The notes beneath the pieces are model-generated. The model saw nothing but the letters and a program-made list of their open reading frames with translations, searched no databases and had not been told where the DNA came from. Positions 24,682 through 32,640 of a stretch of 64,000 bases of DNA are shown here, piece after piece. Origin of the DNA: an uncultured Clostridium sp. (GTDB lineage Bacteria; Bacillota; Clostridia; Lachnospirales; Lachnospiraceae); assembly GCA_900542035.1 (NCBI GenBank), contig UQMJ01000005.1, positions 62,001-126,000 of the forward strand, given 5' to 3'. The position numbers and the translations under genes were made by a program. Positions within the stretch are counted from its first letter, which is position 1, and each line of letters starts with the position of its first letter.

Positions 24682-26145
24682 ATGATGGAATTGCCCCAGG
24701 CTTTTACGGTACGGATGAAGAAGCTATTAGGTTCGGAAGAATACGCAGATTTTATAGAAAGCTATGAAAAAGAGAGAACCCAGGGACTTCGTATCAACCC
24801 TTTGAAAACGGAAGACGGCACTGCTTTAGCAGAGAAAATGTTTCACCTGGAAAAAATCCCCTGGGCAGAGGAGGGATATTATTACTCTAAAAGCGAAAGG
24901 CCAGGAAAGCATCCTTACCACGAGGCTGGCGTCTATTATATCCAGGAGCCAAGCGCCATGGCGGTAGCGGAACTTGCAGCGCCCAGGCAGGGAGAATGGG
25001 TTTTGGATCTGTGTGCTGCCCCTGGAGGAAAAAGTACGCAGCTGGCAGGAAAGCTGATGGGGAAAGGCGTATTGGTCTGCAACGAGATTCATCCTGCCAG
25101 AGCAAAGATTTTATCCCAGAACATGGAACGGATGGGAATTGGAAACAGCATTGTGACCAATGAAGATTCTGAAAAGCTGGCCAGATGGTTTGGTCCGGTT
25201 TTTGACAAGATCGTCATTGACGCCCCATGTTCCGGAGAGGGAATGTTCCGGAAAGATGAGGAAGCCAGACTTCAGTGGAGCGAAGAACACGTGGCGGCCT
25301 GCGCCGTCCGGCAGGCGGAGATTCTGGACAATGGAGCCGCCATGTTAAAGCCAGGTGGCCGCCTGGTGTATTCTACCTGTACGTTTGCGCCGGAAGAGAA
25401 TGAAGAGAGCATCCGGACATTTTTAGAGCGTCATCCGGAATTTAAAATAGAAAAACCAGAAAATCTCTGGAATGGTTTTTCGGCCGGACGTCCTGAGTGG
25501 ACCAGGGATCCAGAGAATGCCAGAATGCATCGCCTGGAAGATACCATCCGTATCTGGCCTCACAAGACCAACGGAGAGGGACACTACATGGCGGTCTTAA
25601 AAAAGCGGGAGGCTTTGGAAGAAGAACCGGCTGGTCCGGAAAGGGGCAAAAAGAGAAAAAAAGACAGATTGGACAAGATTCAAAGACAGATTGCAGAAAC
25701 GTTTCTGCGGGAGACTCTGACCGGTCAACAGGCGGACAGGCTGCTGTCCCGCCTGGAAGAAGACGGGATCCTGTTTGGGGATCAGCTTTATCTTTTGCCG
25801 GAAGGCGTTGCAAAAATCCTGGGGCCGAAAGCCCTGGACGGTCTCAGAGTGCTAAGAGCGGGACTCCATCTGGGGACATTTAAGAAAAACCGTCTGGAAC
25901 CTTCCCATGCCCTGGCTCTGTATCTGCATCCAGAAGATGGAAAAAGCTGCCGCAGTCTGAATCTTTCTGACTTCGGAGACTATCAGGAGAGCCTCTCTTA
26001 TTTAAAAGGAATGTCCCTTTCTGCAAAAGATGAGAAGGGATGGACCCTGATTGCAGCAGACGGCTGTTCTCTAGGCTGGACGAAGCAGGCAGGAGGCATA
26101 TTGAAAAACCATTACCCAAAAGGATTGAGATGGGCTTCCGAATAG
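24682..26145 (+). CDS. RsmF-like rRNA (cytosine-C5) methyltransferase
   Basis: A 487-residue NOL1/NOP2/Sun-family SAM methyltransferase. ATG 24682 follows AGGAGA. SAM-binding motif I is WVLDLCAAPGGKSTQLAGK. The family's two catalytic Cys are visible: VIDAPCSGEGMFRK (motif IV) and LVYSTCTFAPEENE (motif VI). The N-terminus holds the RNA-binding helix domain (GLRINPLKTE) and the C-terminus a PUA-like domain with GDQLYLLP. This layout matches clostridial RsmF/YebU-like 16S rRNA m5C methyltransferases; the exact target base is unknown. Its last 34 bases overlap the convergent pseudouridine synthase gene. Confidence 0.92.
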   Translation: MMELPQAFTVRMKKLLGSEEYADFIESYEKERTQGLRINPLKTEDGTALAEKMFHLEKIPWAEEGYYYSKSERPGKHPYHEAGVYYIQEPSAMAVAELAAPRQGEWVLDLCAAPGGKSTQLAGKLMGKGVLVCNEIHPARAKILSQNMERMGIGNSIVTNEDSEKLARWFGPVFDKIVIDAPCSGEGMFRKDEEARLQWSEEHVAACAVRQAEILDNGAAMLKPGGRLVYSTCTFAPEENEESIRTFLERHPEFKIEKPENLWNGFSAGRPEWTRDPENARMHRLEDTIRIWPHKTNGEGHYMAVLKKREALEEEPAGPERGKKRKKDRLDKIQRQIAETFLRETLTGQQADRLLSRLEEDGILFGDQLYLLPEGVAKILGPKALDGLRVLRAGLHLGTFKKNRLEPSHALALYLHPEDGKSCRSLNLSDFGDYQESLSYLKGMSLSAKDEKGWTLIAADGCSLGWTKQAGGILKNHYPKGLRWASE

Positions 26146-27038
26146 GAAGGAAACAGCGCAATCATATCATCAGGCATCGGTGCAGTAAACTGCATGGGTG
26201 CCTTTGTAATTGGATGGAGAAACCGAAGCTTCCAGGAATGGAGAGCCTGCCTGGAAATCCTGGAAAAATCGGGATTGTAAAGAAAATCGCCGGTAAGAGG
26301 ATGGCCAATGTGGAGAAAGTGAACCCGTATCTGGTGGGTTCGTCCTGTCTCCAGACGGATCCGCGCCAGAGATAAGTCGGATACAGGGTCATAAAACAGC
26401 CGTTCATAGTGAGTTCGGGCTGGATCGCCGCAGGAAAAATCCACCATCCGCTCAATTACTGAGTCGTCGGCTCGGCGTATGGGTGCGTCAATAGTGCCAG
26501 ATTCTGGAATGCACCCGCTTGCGGCAGCCAGATATTCCTTCTCAATAAGCTGATGACTGACCTGTCTGGACAAAAGGCAGGCGCTGGCATTGTTTTTGGC
26601 AATGATTAAAAGACCAGTCGTATCCCGATCCAGCCTGCTGATGGCACGAAAGGCAAAGTCTTCCCCTTTTTCCTTAAAATACCAGGAAAGTCCATTGGCC
26701 AGGGTATCGTCCCTGTGCCCCATAGAAGGGTGAACAGGAAGTCCGGCCGGCTTATTTAAAATCATCAGATCTTCATCCTCATATACAATGGAAAGATCCA
26801 TAGGAACTGGATCAATCGAGGAAGAAGCGGCAGAATCTGTAATATGTATGGTCAGAAGGCTTCCTTCCGGCATAAGGGTTTTGGCAGGAATCGGCCGTCC
26901 GTTTAAAAGAATGGCCCCTTCCTGCCGTTTTAAATCCACAAGAATGCTGTGGGAAAAGCCTTCGTCACGTAAAAATCTTTCAGCAGAAAGAGAAGCGTGC
27001 TGGGAATCAATCGGATAAGAAATCGTTCGTATTTTCAT
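26112..27038 (-). CDS. RluA-family pseudouridine synthase
   Basis: A 308-residue synthase converting uridine to pseudouridine in rRNA or tRNA. The start at 27038 (MKIRTISYPID) has AAGGAT about 10 bases upstream and avoids a 20-residue unconserved extension. An S4-like domain (about 15-75, RQEGAILLNGRPIPAKT) precedes the catalytic domain. The active-site motif AISRLDRDTTGLLIIAK carries the catalytic Asp, and LETGRTHQIRVHFLHIGHPLTGD is the conserved C-terminal loop. It overlaps the end of the upstream polymerase gene by 32 bases, so the two are translationally coupled, and it overlaps the convergent rsmF-like gene by 34. Confidence 0.93.
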   Translation of the reverse strand: MKIRTISYPIDSQHASLSAERFLRDEGFSHSILVDLKRQEGAILLNGRPIPAKTLMPEGSLLTIHITDSAASSSIDPVPMDLSIVYEDEDLMILNKPAGLPVHPSMGHRDDTLANGLSWYFKEKGEDFAFRAISRLDRDTTGLLIIAKNNASACLLSRQVSHQLIEKEYLAAASGCIPESGTIDAPIRRADDSVIERMVDFSCGDPARTHYERLFYDPVSDLSLARIRLETGRTHQIRVHFLHIGHPLTGDFLYNPDFSRISRQALHSWKLRFLHPITKAPMQFTAPMPDDMIALFPSYSEAHLNPFG

Positions 27039-28293
27039 GGTGTGTGTGATCCTTACTGAAATGCTTCTGTTTGCCGGAAGCGTGATCGGCAATGGCATGA
27101 CTGCTTAAAAAACTGGCCCGCTTAATGCTGTCTACGCCAAAACGGGATCGGATCTCGTCAACGGCTTTTTCAAATTCCCGTTTTTTCTGATCCTGGGCAG
27201 TATCAAAAAAGCTGATCTGGCCGCTTCCTTCTTCGGCAATCTTGGTAGTCCGGACTCCAATCAGGCGGACTGGGGTCAGATCCCAGAATTCCTCCAGAAT
27301 CTGGCAGGCTTTTTCATAAATCTGGGAAGTCGAGTCTGTGGGGGAGAGAAGCGTGGCCTGGTGGGACTGGGTACAAAAATCCCAGGTTTTTAATTCTACG
27401 CAGACACAGTTGCAAAGCACATGGGCAGCCCGAAGCCTGGCGCCTACCGTCTCGCAAAGAGACAAAAGAACCTGTCTGGCGGTCTCCAGATCCGATACAT
27501 CCCTGGACAAAGTCAGGCTGTTGCCATACCCTTTATTGACCGGCTCCCGTTCTCCGACGGGGGAATCGTCAATGCCGTTGGCATATTGGTGGATCAGAAC
27601 GGAGTATTTCTCTCCGAGATGGGGCTTTAAAAATCTGGGATCACAGGCGGCCAGCTGTCCGATGGTGTGAATCCCCAGGGCATTCATCCGCTTTTGGGCA
27701 GAACTGCCTACAAAAAACAGATCCCGTATGGGAAGAGGCCAGAGTTTATCCGGAATTTCTTCTGTAAACAGGGTATGGCACTTGTCTGGTTTTTCAAAGT
27801 CAGAGGCCATTTTGGCCAGAAGCTTGTTAGGAGCGATGCCTACGTTGACGGTAAATCCAAGTTCTTTGTAAATGCGGCTGCGGATCTGGTCGGCAGTCTC
27901 TAATGGAGAACCAAACAGGTGGATGGTCTCCGTCATGTCTAAAAAGGTCTCGTCAATGCTGAATTTTTCGTGATCCGGCGTATATTGAGACAAAAGCTCC
28001 ATCATGGCGTTGGAACACTGGATATAAAAGTCGAAGCGGGAGGGGACGACTACCAGCTGGGGACACTTTTTATAAGCGGAAACCAGAGGTTCTCCGGTGG
28101 TAATGCCATATCGCTTGGCAGGGGTGGATTTGGCAAGGACAACGCCGTGTCTGGATTTGACGTCTCCGCCTACGGCAGATGGAATCGTGCGGAGATCAAC
28201 GGCATTTTTATCCTGATTTAACCGGTAAACAGATTCCCAGCTTAAAAAAGCAGAATTGACATCAATATGAAAAATCAATCGTTCTCTTTCCAT
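27007..28293 (-). CDS. dinB: Y-family DNA polymerase (DinB/UmuC type)
   Basis: A 428-residue translesion polymerase. The palm begins FHIDVNSAFLSWESVYRL (first metal Asp), and the second metal motif is FSIDETFLDMT. FTVNVGIAPNKLLAKMASDFEKPDK and a helix-hairpin-helix (MNALGIHTIGQLAA) follow, then the little-finger domain. VNSAFLSWE differs from the DMDCFYAAVE of classical DinB and is closer to Gram-positive UmuC/UvrX proteins. The C-terminal extension (about 400-428) is His/Lys-rich with no obvious clamp motif. A textbook LexA box lies in the promoter, so it is SOS-induced. The pseudouridine synthase gene follows in the same operon. Confidence 0.92.
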   Translation of the reverse strand: MERERLIFHIDVNSAFLSWESVYRLNQDKNAVDLRTIPSAVGGDVKSRHGVVLAKSTPAKRYGITTGEPLVSAYKKCPQLVVVPSRFDFYIQCSNAMMELLSQYTPDHEKFSIDETFLDMTETIHLFGSPLETADQIRSRIYKELGFTVNVGIAPNKLLAKMASDFEKPDKCHTLFTEEIPDKLWPLPIRDLFFVGSSAQKRMNALGIHTIGQLAACDPRFLKPHLGEKYSVLIHQYANGIDDSPVGEREPVNKGYGNSLTLSRDVSDLETARQVLLSLCETVGARLRAAHVLCNCVCVELKTWDFCTQSHQATLLSPTDSTSQIYEKACQILEEFWDLTPVRLIGVRTTKIAEEGSGQISFFDTAQDQKKREFEKAVDEIRSRFGVDSIKRASFLSSHAIADHASGKQKHFSKDHTHHENTNDFLSD

Positions 28294-28322
28294 AAAACCG
28301 CCTCCGGATAGTTTGTACTTTT

Positions 28323-28351
28323 AGTATAACAGAACATACGTTCTTTGTAAA
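28323..28351 (-). promoter_or_regulatory. dinB promoter
   Basis: On the minus strand, TTTACA (28346-28351) and TATACT (28323-28328) with a 17-base spacer. The LexA box fills the spacer. Confidence 0.8.
28332..28343 (-). promoter_or_regulatory. LexA (SOS) box
   Basis: GAACATACGTTC is an exact match to the Gram-positive LexA core GAAC-RNRY-GTTC. It lies between the -35 and -10 of dinB, where LexA would exclude RNA polymerase. Confidence 0.88.
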
Positions 28352-28416
28352 GCCATAAAAGGAATAAAAAAGGCAAGAAAGAATAAAATGCAGTAAGGAA
28401 CTATCAGGCGGGGCAA

Positions 28417-29715
28417 ATGAGGCGCAGAAAGACAGAATGGATGTGGGCTGCATGGATGGCGGCGGCTGTGCTGCTGGCAATTTTTGTGTCAGAGGAAAAC
28501 GCTGCCGTCGGGGAGCAGCCGGCTGTCCAGACAGGAAAACAGATAACAGAAGAGACCGGAACGCGAGAGCCGGAAAGGCAGAAAAAGGAAGAACTCAGCC
28601 TTCATGCCCAGTCGGCCGTATTGATAGATGGGAAAACCGGACGGGTATTATATGGAAAGGGAGAAGGACTGCAGCGCCCCATGGCCAGTACAACCAAGAT
28701 TATGACCTGTATCCTGGCTCTGGAGAAGGGAAACTTAGAGGATCCGGTACAGGTTTCCCAAAAGGCAGCGTCCCAGCCAAAAGTCCGGTTGGGAATGAAG
28801 GAAGGAGAAACCTATTATTTAAAAGATCTGCTGTATGCACTGATGTTAGAATCTTATAACGATGCGGCAGTGGCCATTGCCGAACACATTGGGAATACGA
28901 CGGAAGGGTTTGCAGAAATGATGAATGAAAAAGCAAGAAGCCTTGGATGTCAGAATACCTATTTTATTACGCCAAATGGACTGGATGCCCAGATAGAAGG
29001 TTCGGATGGCACAGTGCTGGTTCATTCGACTACGGCAGAGGATCTGGCAAGAATGATGGCGTATTGCGTATTGGAATCACCGGAAAAAGAAAGGTTTCTG
29101 GAGATTACCAGGACGAGAAATTACTGCTTTTCCGATACAGGAAATAAGAAGACGGTTTCCTGCGTAAACCACAATGCGCTGCTGGATATGGACAAAGAGC
29201 TGCTGTCAGGAAAAACCGGATTTACCGGAGGGGCCGGATATTCTTATGTGGCGGCAGAGGAAACAGAAGGGAGAATCTTTGCCATTGCGTTGTTGGGCTG
29301 CGGATGGCCGCCGGACAAAACCTGGAAATGGGAAGATGCCAAAAAACTGTTTGCGTATGGAAAAAATCATTTTTTCTACCGTGACGTCTATCAGGAACCG
29401 GAATTTCCGGAACTTCCGGCAAAAGACGGGATTCCACAAAGTGGAAATTTGTCAGAGCCAGCAGTGGTGCAGCTGTTTTCAGAAGGGGAAAAGAAGTTCC
29501 CTGTCCTGCTCAGAGAAGGGGAGGAGGTAAAGGTTAGGGTAAAACTTCCAGAGTCGTTTGACGCTCCGATACAGGAGAATACAGTGGTTGGCGAAATCCG
29601 TTATATTCTGGACGGTCAGATTATCCGGCGGGATCCTATAAAAGTCCGGAATTCTGTTAAAAAAATTTCGATGTTCTGGTGCCTGGAACAGGTAGTTGGA
29701 GAATATGCGATTTAG
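28417..29715 (+). CDS. D-alanyl-D-alanine carboxypeptidase (penicillin-binding protein, S11)
   Basis: A 432-residue class C low-molecular-weight PBP that trims the terminal D-Ala of peptidoglycan stem peptides. A signal anchor lies at residues 5-26 (TEWMWAAWMAAAVLLAIF). The three active-site motifs are in order: MASTTKIMTC (SxxK, catalytic Ser), ESYNDAAVAIAEHIG (SxN) and LSGKTGFTGGAGYS (KTG). A C-terminal beta-sandwich (about 330-420) follows, but no clear amphipathic anchor helix is seen at the very end. The gene is divergent from dinB, with 123 bases between them. A terminator lies about 80 bases after the stop. Confidence 0.93.
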   Translation: MRRRKTEWMWAAWMAAAVLLAIFVSEENAAVGEQPAVQTGKQITEETGTREPERQKKEELSLHAQSAVLIDGKTGRVLYGKGEGLQRPMASTTKIMTCILALEKGNLEDPVQVSQKAASQPKVRLGMKEGETYYLKDLLYALMLESYNDAAVAIAEHIGNTTEGFAEMMNEKARSLGCQNTYFITPNGLDAQIEGSDGTVLVHSTTAEDLARMMAYCVLESPEKERFLEITRTRNYCFSDTGNKKTVSCVNHNALLDMDKELLSGKTGFTGGAGYSYVAAEETEGRIFAIALLGCGWPPDKTWKWEDAKKLFAYGKNHFFYRDVYQEPEFPELPAKDGIPQSGNLSEPAVVQLFSEGEKKFPVLLREGEEVKVRVKLPESFDAPIQENTVVGEIRYILDGQIIRRDPIKVRNSVKKISMFWCLEQVVGEYAI

Positions 29716-29793
29716 GGACGGGGCCGTAGAAGGCTCCTTTTGGCCGCATTTCCTCACGGTTATCCCAAAACTTTTGTAAAATATAGGAAAAAG

Positions 29794-29850
29794 TGAGCAG
29801 AGTTATGGAAATCGTTGGTTTAGATTTCTGCAATCTTGCTCATTTTTTTT
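29794..29850 (+). terminator. Terminator after the D-Ala-D-Ala carboxypeptidase gene
   Basis: TGAGCA (29794-29799) pairs with TGCTCA (29837-29842). An inner GGAAATC/GATTTC pairing extends the stem, and eight T follow. The rest of the 29716-29982 gap is the leader of the decarboxylase operon. A TTGATA at 29861 and TATAAA at 29882 are 15 bases apart, so the promoter there is unclear. Confidence 0.8.
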
Positions 29851-29982
29851 ATAAAAAACCTTGATATTTTTGTCAAAGCGGTATAAACTTAAAATCGGCA
29901 GAAATTTTGGTTTAACGGTTTGCTGTTAGTTATTTAACAAACCAGAAAACCATGAAAATATTTAAAAATGGAGGACTGCAAA

Positions 29983-31437
29983 ATGAGTAATTCAGCACAA
30001 ACTTCAGCAAGTAACAGAATCACCCGTTTACTTGATGAAAACAGTTTTGTTGAAATCGGCGCATATGTAACTGCCAGAAATACAGATTTCAACATGACTG
30101 CCAAGGAAACACCCGCCGACGGCGTAGTGACCGGCTACGGCACCATCGACGGTAATCTTGTGTATGTATACAGCCAGGATGCTTCCGTGATGGGCGGATC
30201 CATGGGCGAGATGCATACAAAAAAGATTTCTGATATTTATGCACTGGCAATGAAGATGGGCGCTCCAATCGTGGGCCTTATCGACTGCGCAGGCTTACGT
30301 CTCCAGGAAGCAACCGACGCGTTAGACGCATTTGGAAAGCTTTATTTGAACCAGACGATGGCTTCCGGCGTAATCCCGCAGATTTCCGCAGTATTTGGCA
30401 CCTGCGGCGGCGGTATGGCAGTTTCATTAGGAATGGCTGATTTCACATTTATGGAAGAAAAGGGAGCAAAGGTATTTGTAAACTCTCCAAATGCATTAGA
30501 CGGCAACGATGCTGCAAAGTGTGATACCGCATCTGCAAAATTCCAGAGCGAAGATACCGGACTGGTAGACTTTACCGGCACAGAAAACGAGATTTTAGAC
30601 AACATCCGTACTCTGGTATCCATTCTTCCTGCAAATAATGAAGACGATATGTCTTATGATGAGTGCAACGATGATTTAAACAGAGTATGCCCAGATTTAG
30701 AGAATTGCGCAGGCGACACTGCTATGGCGCTGTCCTTCATTTCCGATGACCATTTCTTTATGGAAGTCAAGAAAGCATATGCACCTGAGATGGTAACTGG
30801 ATTTATCCGCTTAAACGGAACTACCGTAGGCTGCGTGGCCAACCGTACAGAAAGCTATGACGCGGAGGGCGAAAAGACCGGCGACTACGAGAATAAGCTG
30901 ACCTCTAAGGGATGCGATAAAGCAGCGGAGTTTGTTTCTTTCTGCGATGCGTTCAGCATTCCGGTTCTGACTCTGGTAAATACCACCGGCTATCAGGCTG
31001 ACAAACATACTGAGAGAAAGATTGCAAAGGCAGCAGGCCGTCTGACCTATGCATTTGCCAACGCAACCGTTCCGAAGGTTACCGTAGTAACCGGACAGGC
31101 TTACGGCAGCGCTTATCTGACCATGAACAGCAAGTCCATCGGCGCAGATATTGTTTATGCATGGCCGTCTGCTTCTATTGGAATGATGGATGCATCTGCA
31201 GCAGCAAAAATCATGTACGCAGATGAGATTGCAGCTTCCGACAACGGCGCAGCCCTGATTGCAGAAAAGGCAGCAGAGTATGGGGCTTTACAGTCCAGCG
31301 CCCTGGCAGCGGCAAAGAGAGGGTATGTTGACGATATCATCGAGGCCTGTGACACCAGAAAACGTGTGATTGCGGCATTTGAGATGTTGTTCACAAAGAG
31401 AGAGGATCGTCCTGACAAAAAGCATGGCACGATTTAA
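29983..31437 (+). CDS. Biotin-dependent acyl-CoA carboxyltransferase (MmdA/12S-like)
   Basis: A 484-residue carboxyltransferase of the methylmalonyl-CoA decarboxylase alpha / transcarboxylase 12S / PccB family. GGAGG (29970-29974) lies 8 bases before ATG 29983. Both crotonase-like halves are present. The N-terminal half has GGSMGEMHTKKISDIYALA, GLIDCAGLRLQEA and GTCGGGMAVSLGMAD. The C-terminal half has LVNTTGYQADKHTERK, VTGQAYGSAYLTMNSK and VYAWPSASIGMMDA. The protein moves CO2 between an acyl-CoA and carrier-bound biotin. The substrate (methylmalonyl-CoA, malonyl-CoA or another) cannot be fixed; the second half is somewhat divergent from classic MmdA. It is first in an operon with OadG, BCCP, OadB and a 5S-type subunit. 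Confidence 0.88.
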   Translation: MSNSAQTSASNRITRLLDENSFVEIGAYVTARNTDFNMTAKETPADGVVTGYGTIDGNLVYVYSQDASVMGGSMGEMHTKKISDIYALAMKMGAPIVGLIDCAGLRLQEATDALDAFGKLYLNQTMASGVIPQISAVFGTCGGGMAVSLGMADFTFMEEKGAKVFVNSPNALDGNDAAKCDTASAKFQSEDTGLVDFTGTENEILDNIRTLVSILPANNEDDMSYDECNDDLNRVCPDLENCAGDTAMALSFISDDHFFMEVKKAYAPEMVTGFIRLNGTTVGCVANRTESYDAEGEKTGDYENKLTSKGCDKAAEFVSFCDAFSIPVLTLVNTTGYQADKHTERKIAKAAGRLTYAFANATVPKVTVVTGQAYGSAYLTMNSKSIGADIVYAWPSASIGMMDASAAAKIMYADEIAASDNGAALIAEKAAEYGALQSSALAAAKRGYVDDIIEACDTRKRVIAAFEMLFTKREDRPDKKHGTI

Positions 31438-31455
31438 TAATGAGGTGACAGGTAT

Positions 31456-32211
31456 ATGAAACAATTTATGAGACGGGCACTTGCAGTCCTCTGTCTGACA
31501 ATGGCCATGCTCTCCCTGACTGCCTGCGGAAGCTCGAAAGCAGCAGAAGAGACAATCAGCGAGCAGGAAAAGACCTATGTGGCCCAGATGGCAGACAGCA
31601 CGCTGCGTACCTTTGATATGATGACCCAGGAAGAACTGGAAGCGACTTTGAAAGCCGCAGAAAAGAGTAAGGATACGGTATTATCTGCAGCTCTTTCTTC
31701 CTGGATAGGAGTAAAGGAAGATTTAGGCGCTCTGGTTTCCATTGATACCATTGATGTAGCTCTCACAGATGACGGCTATGGCGCCAACGTTGACGCAACT
31801 TTTGAAAAACGGAACATGAGCGCTTATATTGCCATCGACGAGGATAAGACACATTACACTGCCATTTCCTTTAATCCGGCGTACAGCACAGGAGAGCGTT
31901 TAAGCAAAGCTGCCTTAAATACCTTAATGGGTATGGGAACCGTATTTGCAGTTCTGATTTTCATCAGCTTCCTGATCGGCTTGTTTAAATACATCCACGT
32001 ATGGGAAGAAAAGAACAAACAGAAGAACGCTCCTGCACCAGCAGCTCCGGTTCCGGCTCCTGCTCCTGCAGAAGAGGAAGAGCTGACAGATGATTTAGAG
32101 TTAGTAGCTGTAATTACTGCAGCAATCGCTGCTTCTGAAAATACGTCTGCAGACGGTCTGGTAGTCCGCTCCATTAAGCGCGCGCCAGTTTCCAAATGGA
32201 AAAGAGCATAA
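31456..32211 (+). CDS. OadG-like gamma subunit with lipoprotein and DUF3887-like extracellular domain
   Basis: 251 residues, much longer than classical OadG (about 80-120). It starts with a lipoprotein signal (RRALAVLCLTMAMLSLTAC, Cys25). An extracellular domain of about 120 residues follows (YVAQMADSTLRTFDMMTQEEL ... YTAISFNPAYSTGERLS), resembling DUF3887. Then come one membrane helix (about 158-178, MGTVFAVLIFISFLIGLFKYI), an Ala/Pro linker and a cytoplasmic tail LVAVITAAIAASENTSADGLVVRSIKR, typical of clostridial OadG. OadG assembles the alpha and beta subunits of the pump. Its place between the carboxyltransferase and biotin carrier genes fits that role. Confidence 0.8.
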   Translation: MKQFMRRALAVLCLTMAMLSLTACGSSKAAEETISEQEKTYVAQMADSTLRTFDMMTQEELEATLKAAEKSKDTVLSAALSSWIGVKEDLGALVSIDTIDVALTDDGYGANVDATFEKRNMSAYIAIDEDKTHYTAISFNPAYSTGERLSKAALNTLMGMGTVFAVLIFISFLIGLFKYIHVWEEKNKQKNAPAPAAPVPAPAPAEEEELTDDLELVAVITAAIAASENTSADGLVVRSIKRAPVSKWKRA

Positions 32212-32232
32212 ATCATTAGGAGGATTTTTAAT

Positions 32233-32601
32233 ATGAAAAACTATACAATTACTGTAAATGGCAATGTTTATGAAGTTACCGTAGAAGAGGGCGCAGGCGC
32301 AGCACCAGCACCAAAGGCAGCGCCGGCACCAAAGGCAGCACCAGCAGCACCAAAAGCAGCTCCTAAGGCAGCAGCAGGCGCTCAGGGAAGCGTAACTGTA
32401 GCGGCTCCTATGCGCGGCAAGATTCTGGCTGTAAAGGCATCCGCAGGACAGGCAGTAAAGAGAGGCGATGTTTTAGCAGTTCTGGAAGCAATGAAGATGG
32501 AAAACGATATCGTTGCTCCTCAGGATGGTACTGTAGCAAGTATTAATGTAGCAGTAGGCGAAACCGTAGAGACCGGCGCAGCTATCGCTACTTTAAACTA
32601 A
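32233..32601 (+). CDS. Biotin carboxyl carrier protein of the decarboxylase/transcarboxylase
   Basis: A 122-residue carrier. A short N-terminal strand segment (NYTITVNGNVYEVTVEEG) leads into an Ala/Pro/Lys linker (about 24-52), a flexible swinging arm. The biotinyl domain (about 53-122) carries the biotinylation motif EAMKMEND with the target Lys in the usual place, plus a second hammerhead half (GTVASINVAVGETVETGAAIATL). It shuttles carboxybiotin between the carboxyltransferase and the OadB pump. AGGAGG precedes ATG 32233 by 8 bases. Confidence 0.95.
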   Translation: MKNYTITVNGNVYEVTVEEGAGAAPAPKAAPAPKAAPAAPKAAPKAAAGAQGSVTVAAPMRGKILAVKASAGQAVKRGDVLAVLEAMKMENDIVAPQDGTVASINVAVGETVETGAAIATLN

Positions 32602-32640
32602 TTGGTGCAGTGAATTTGCATCCTACATGGAGGGATTAAC

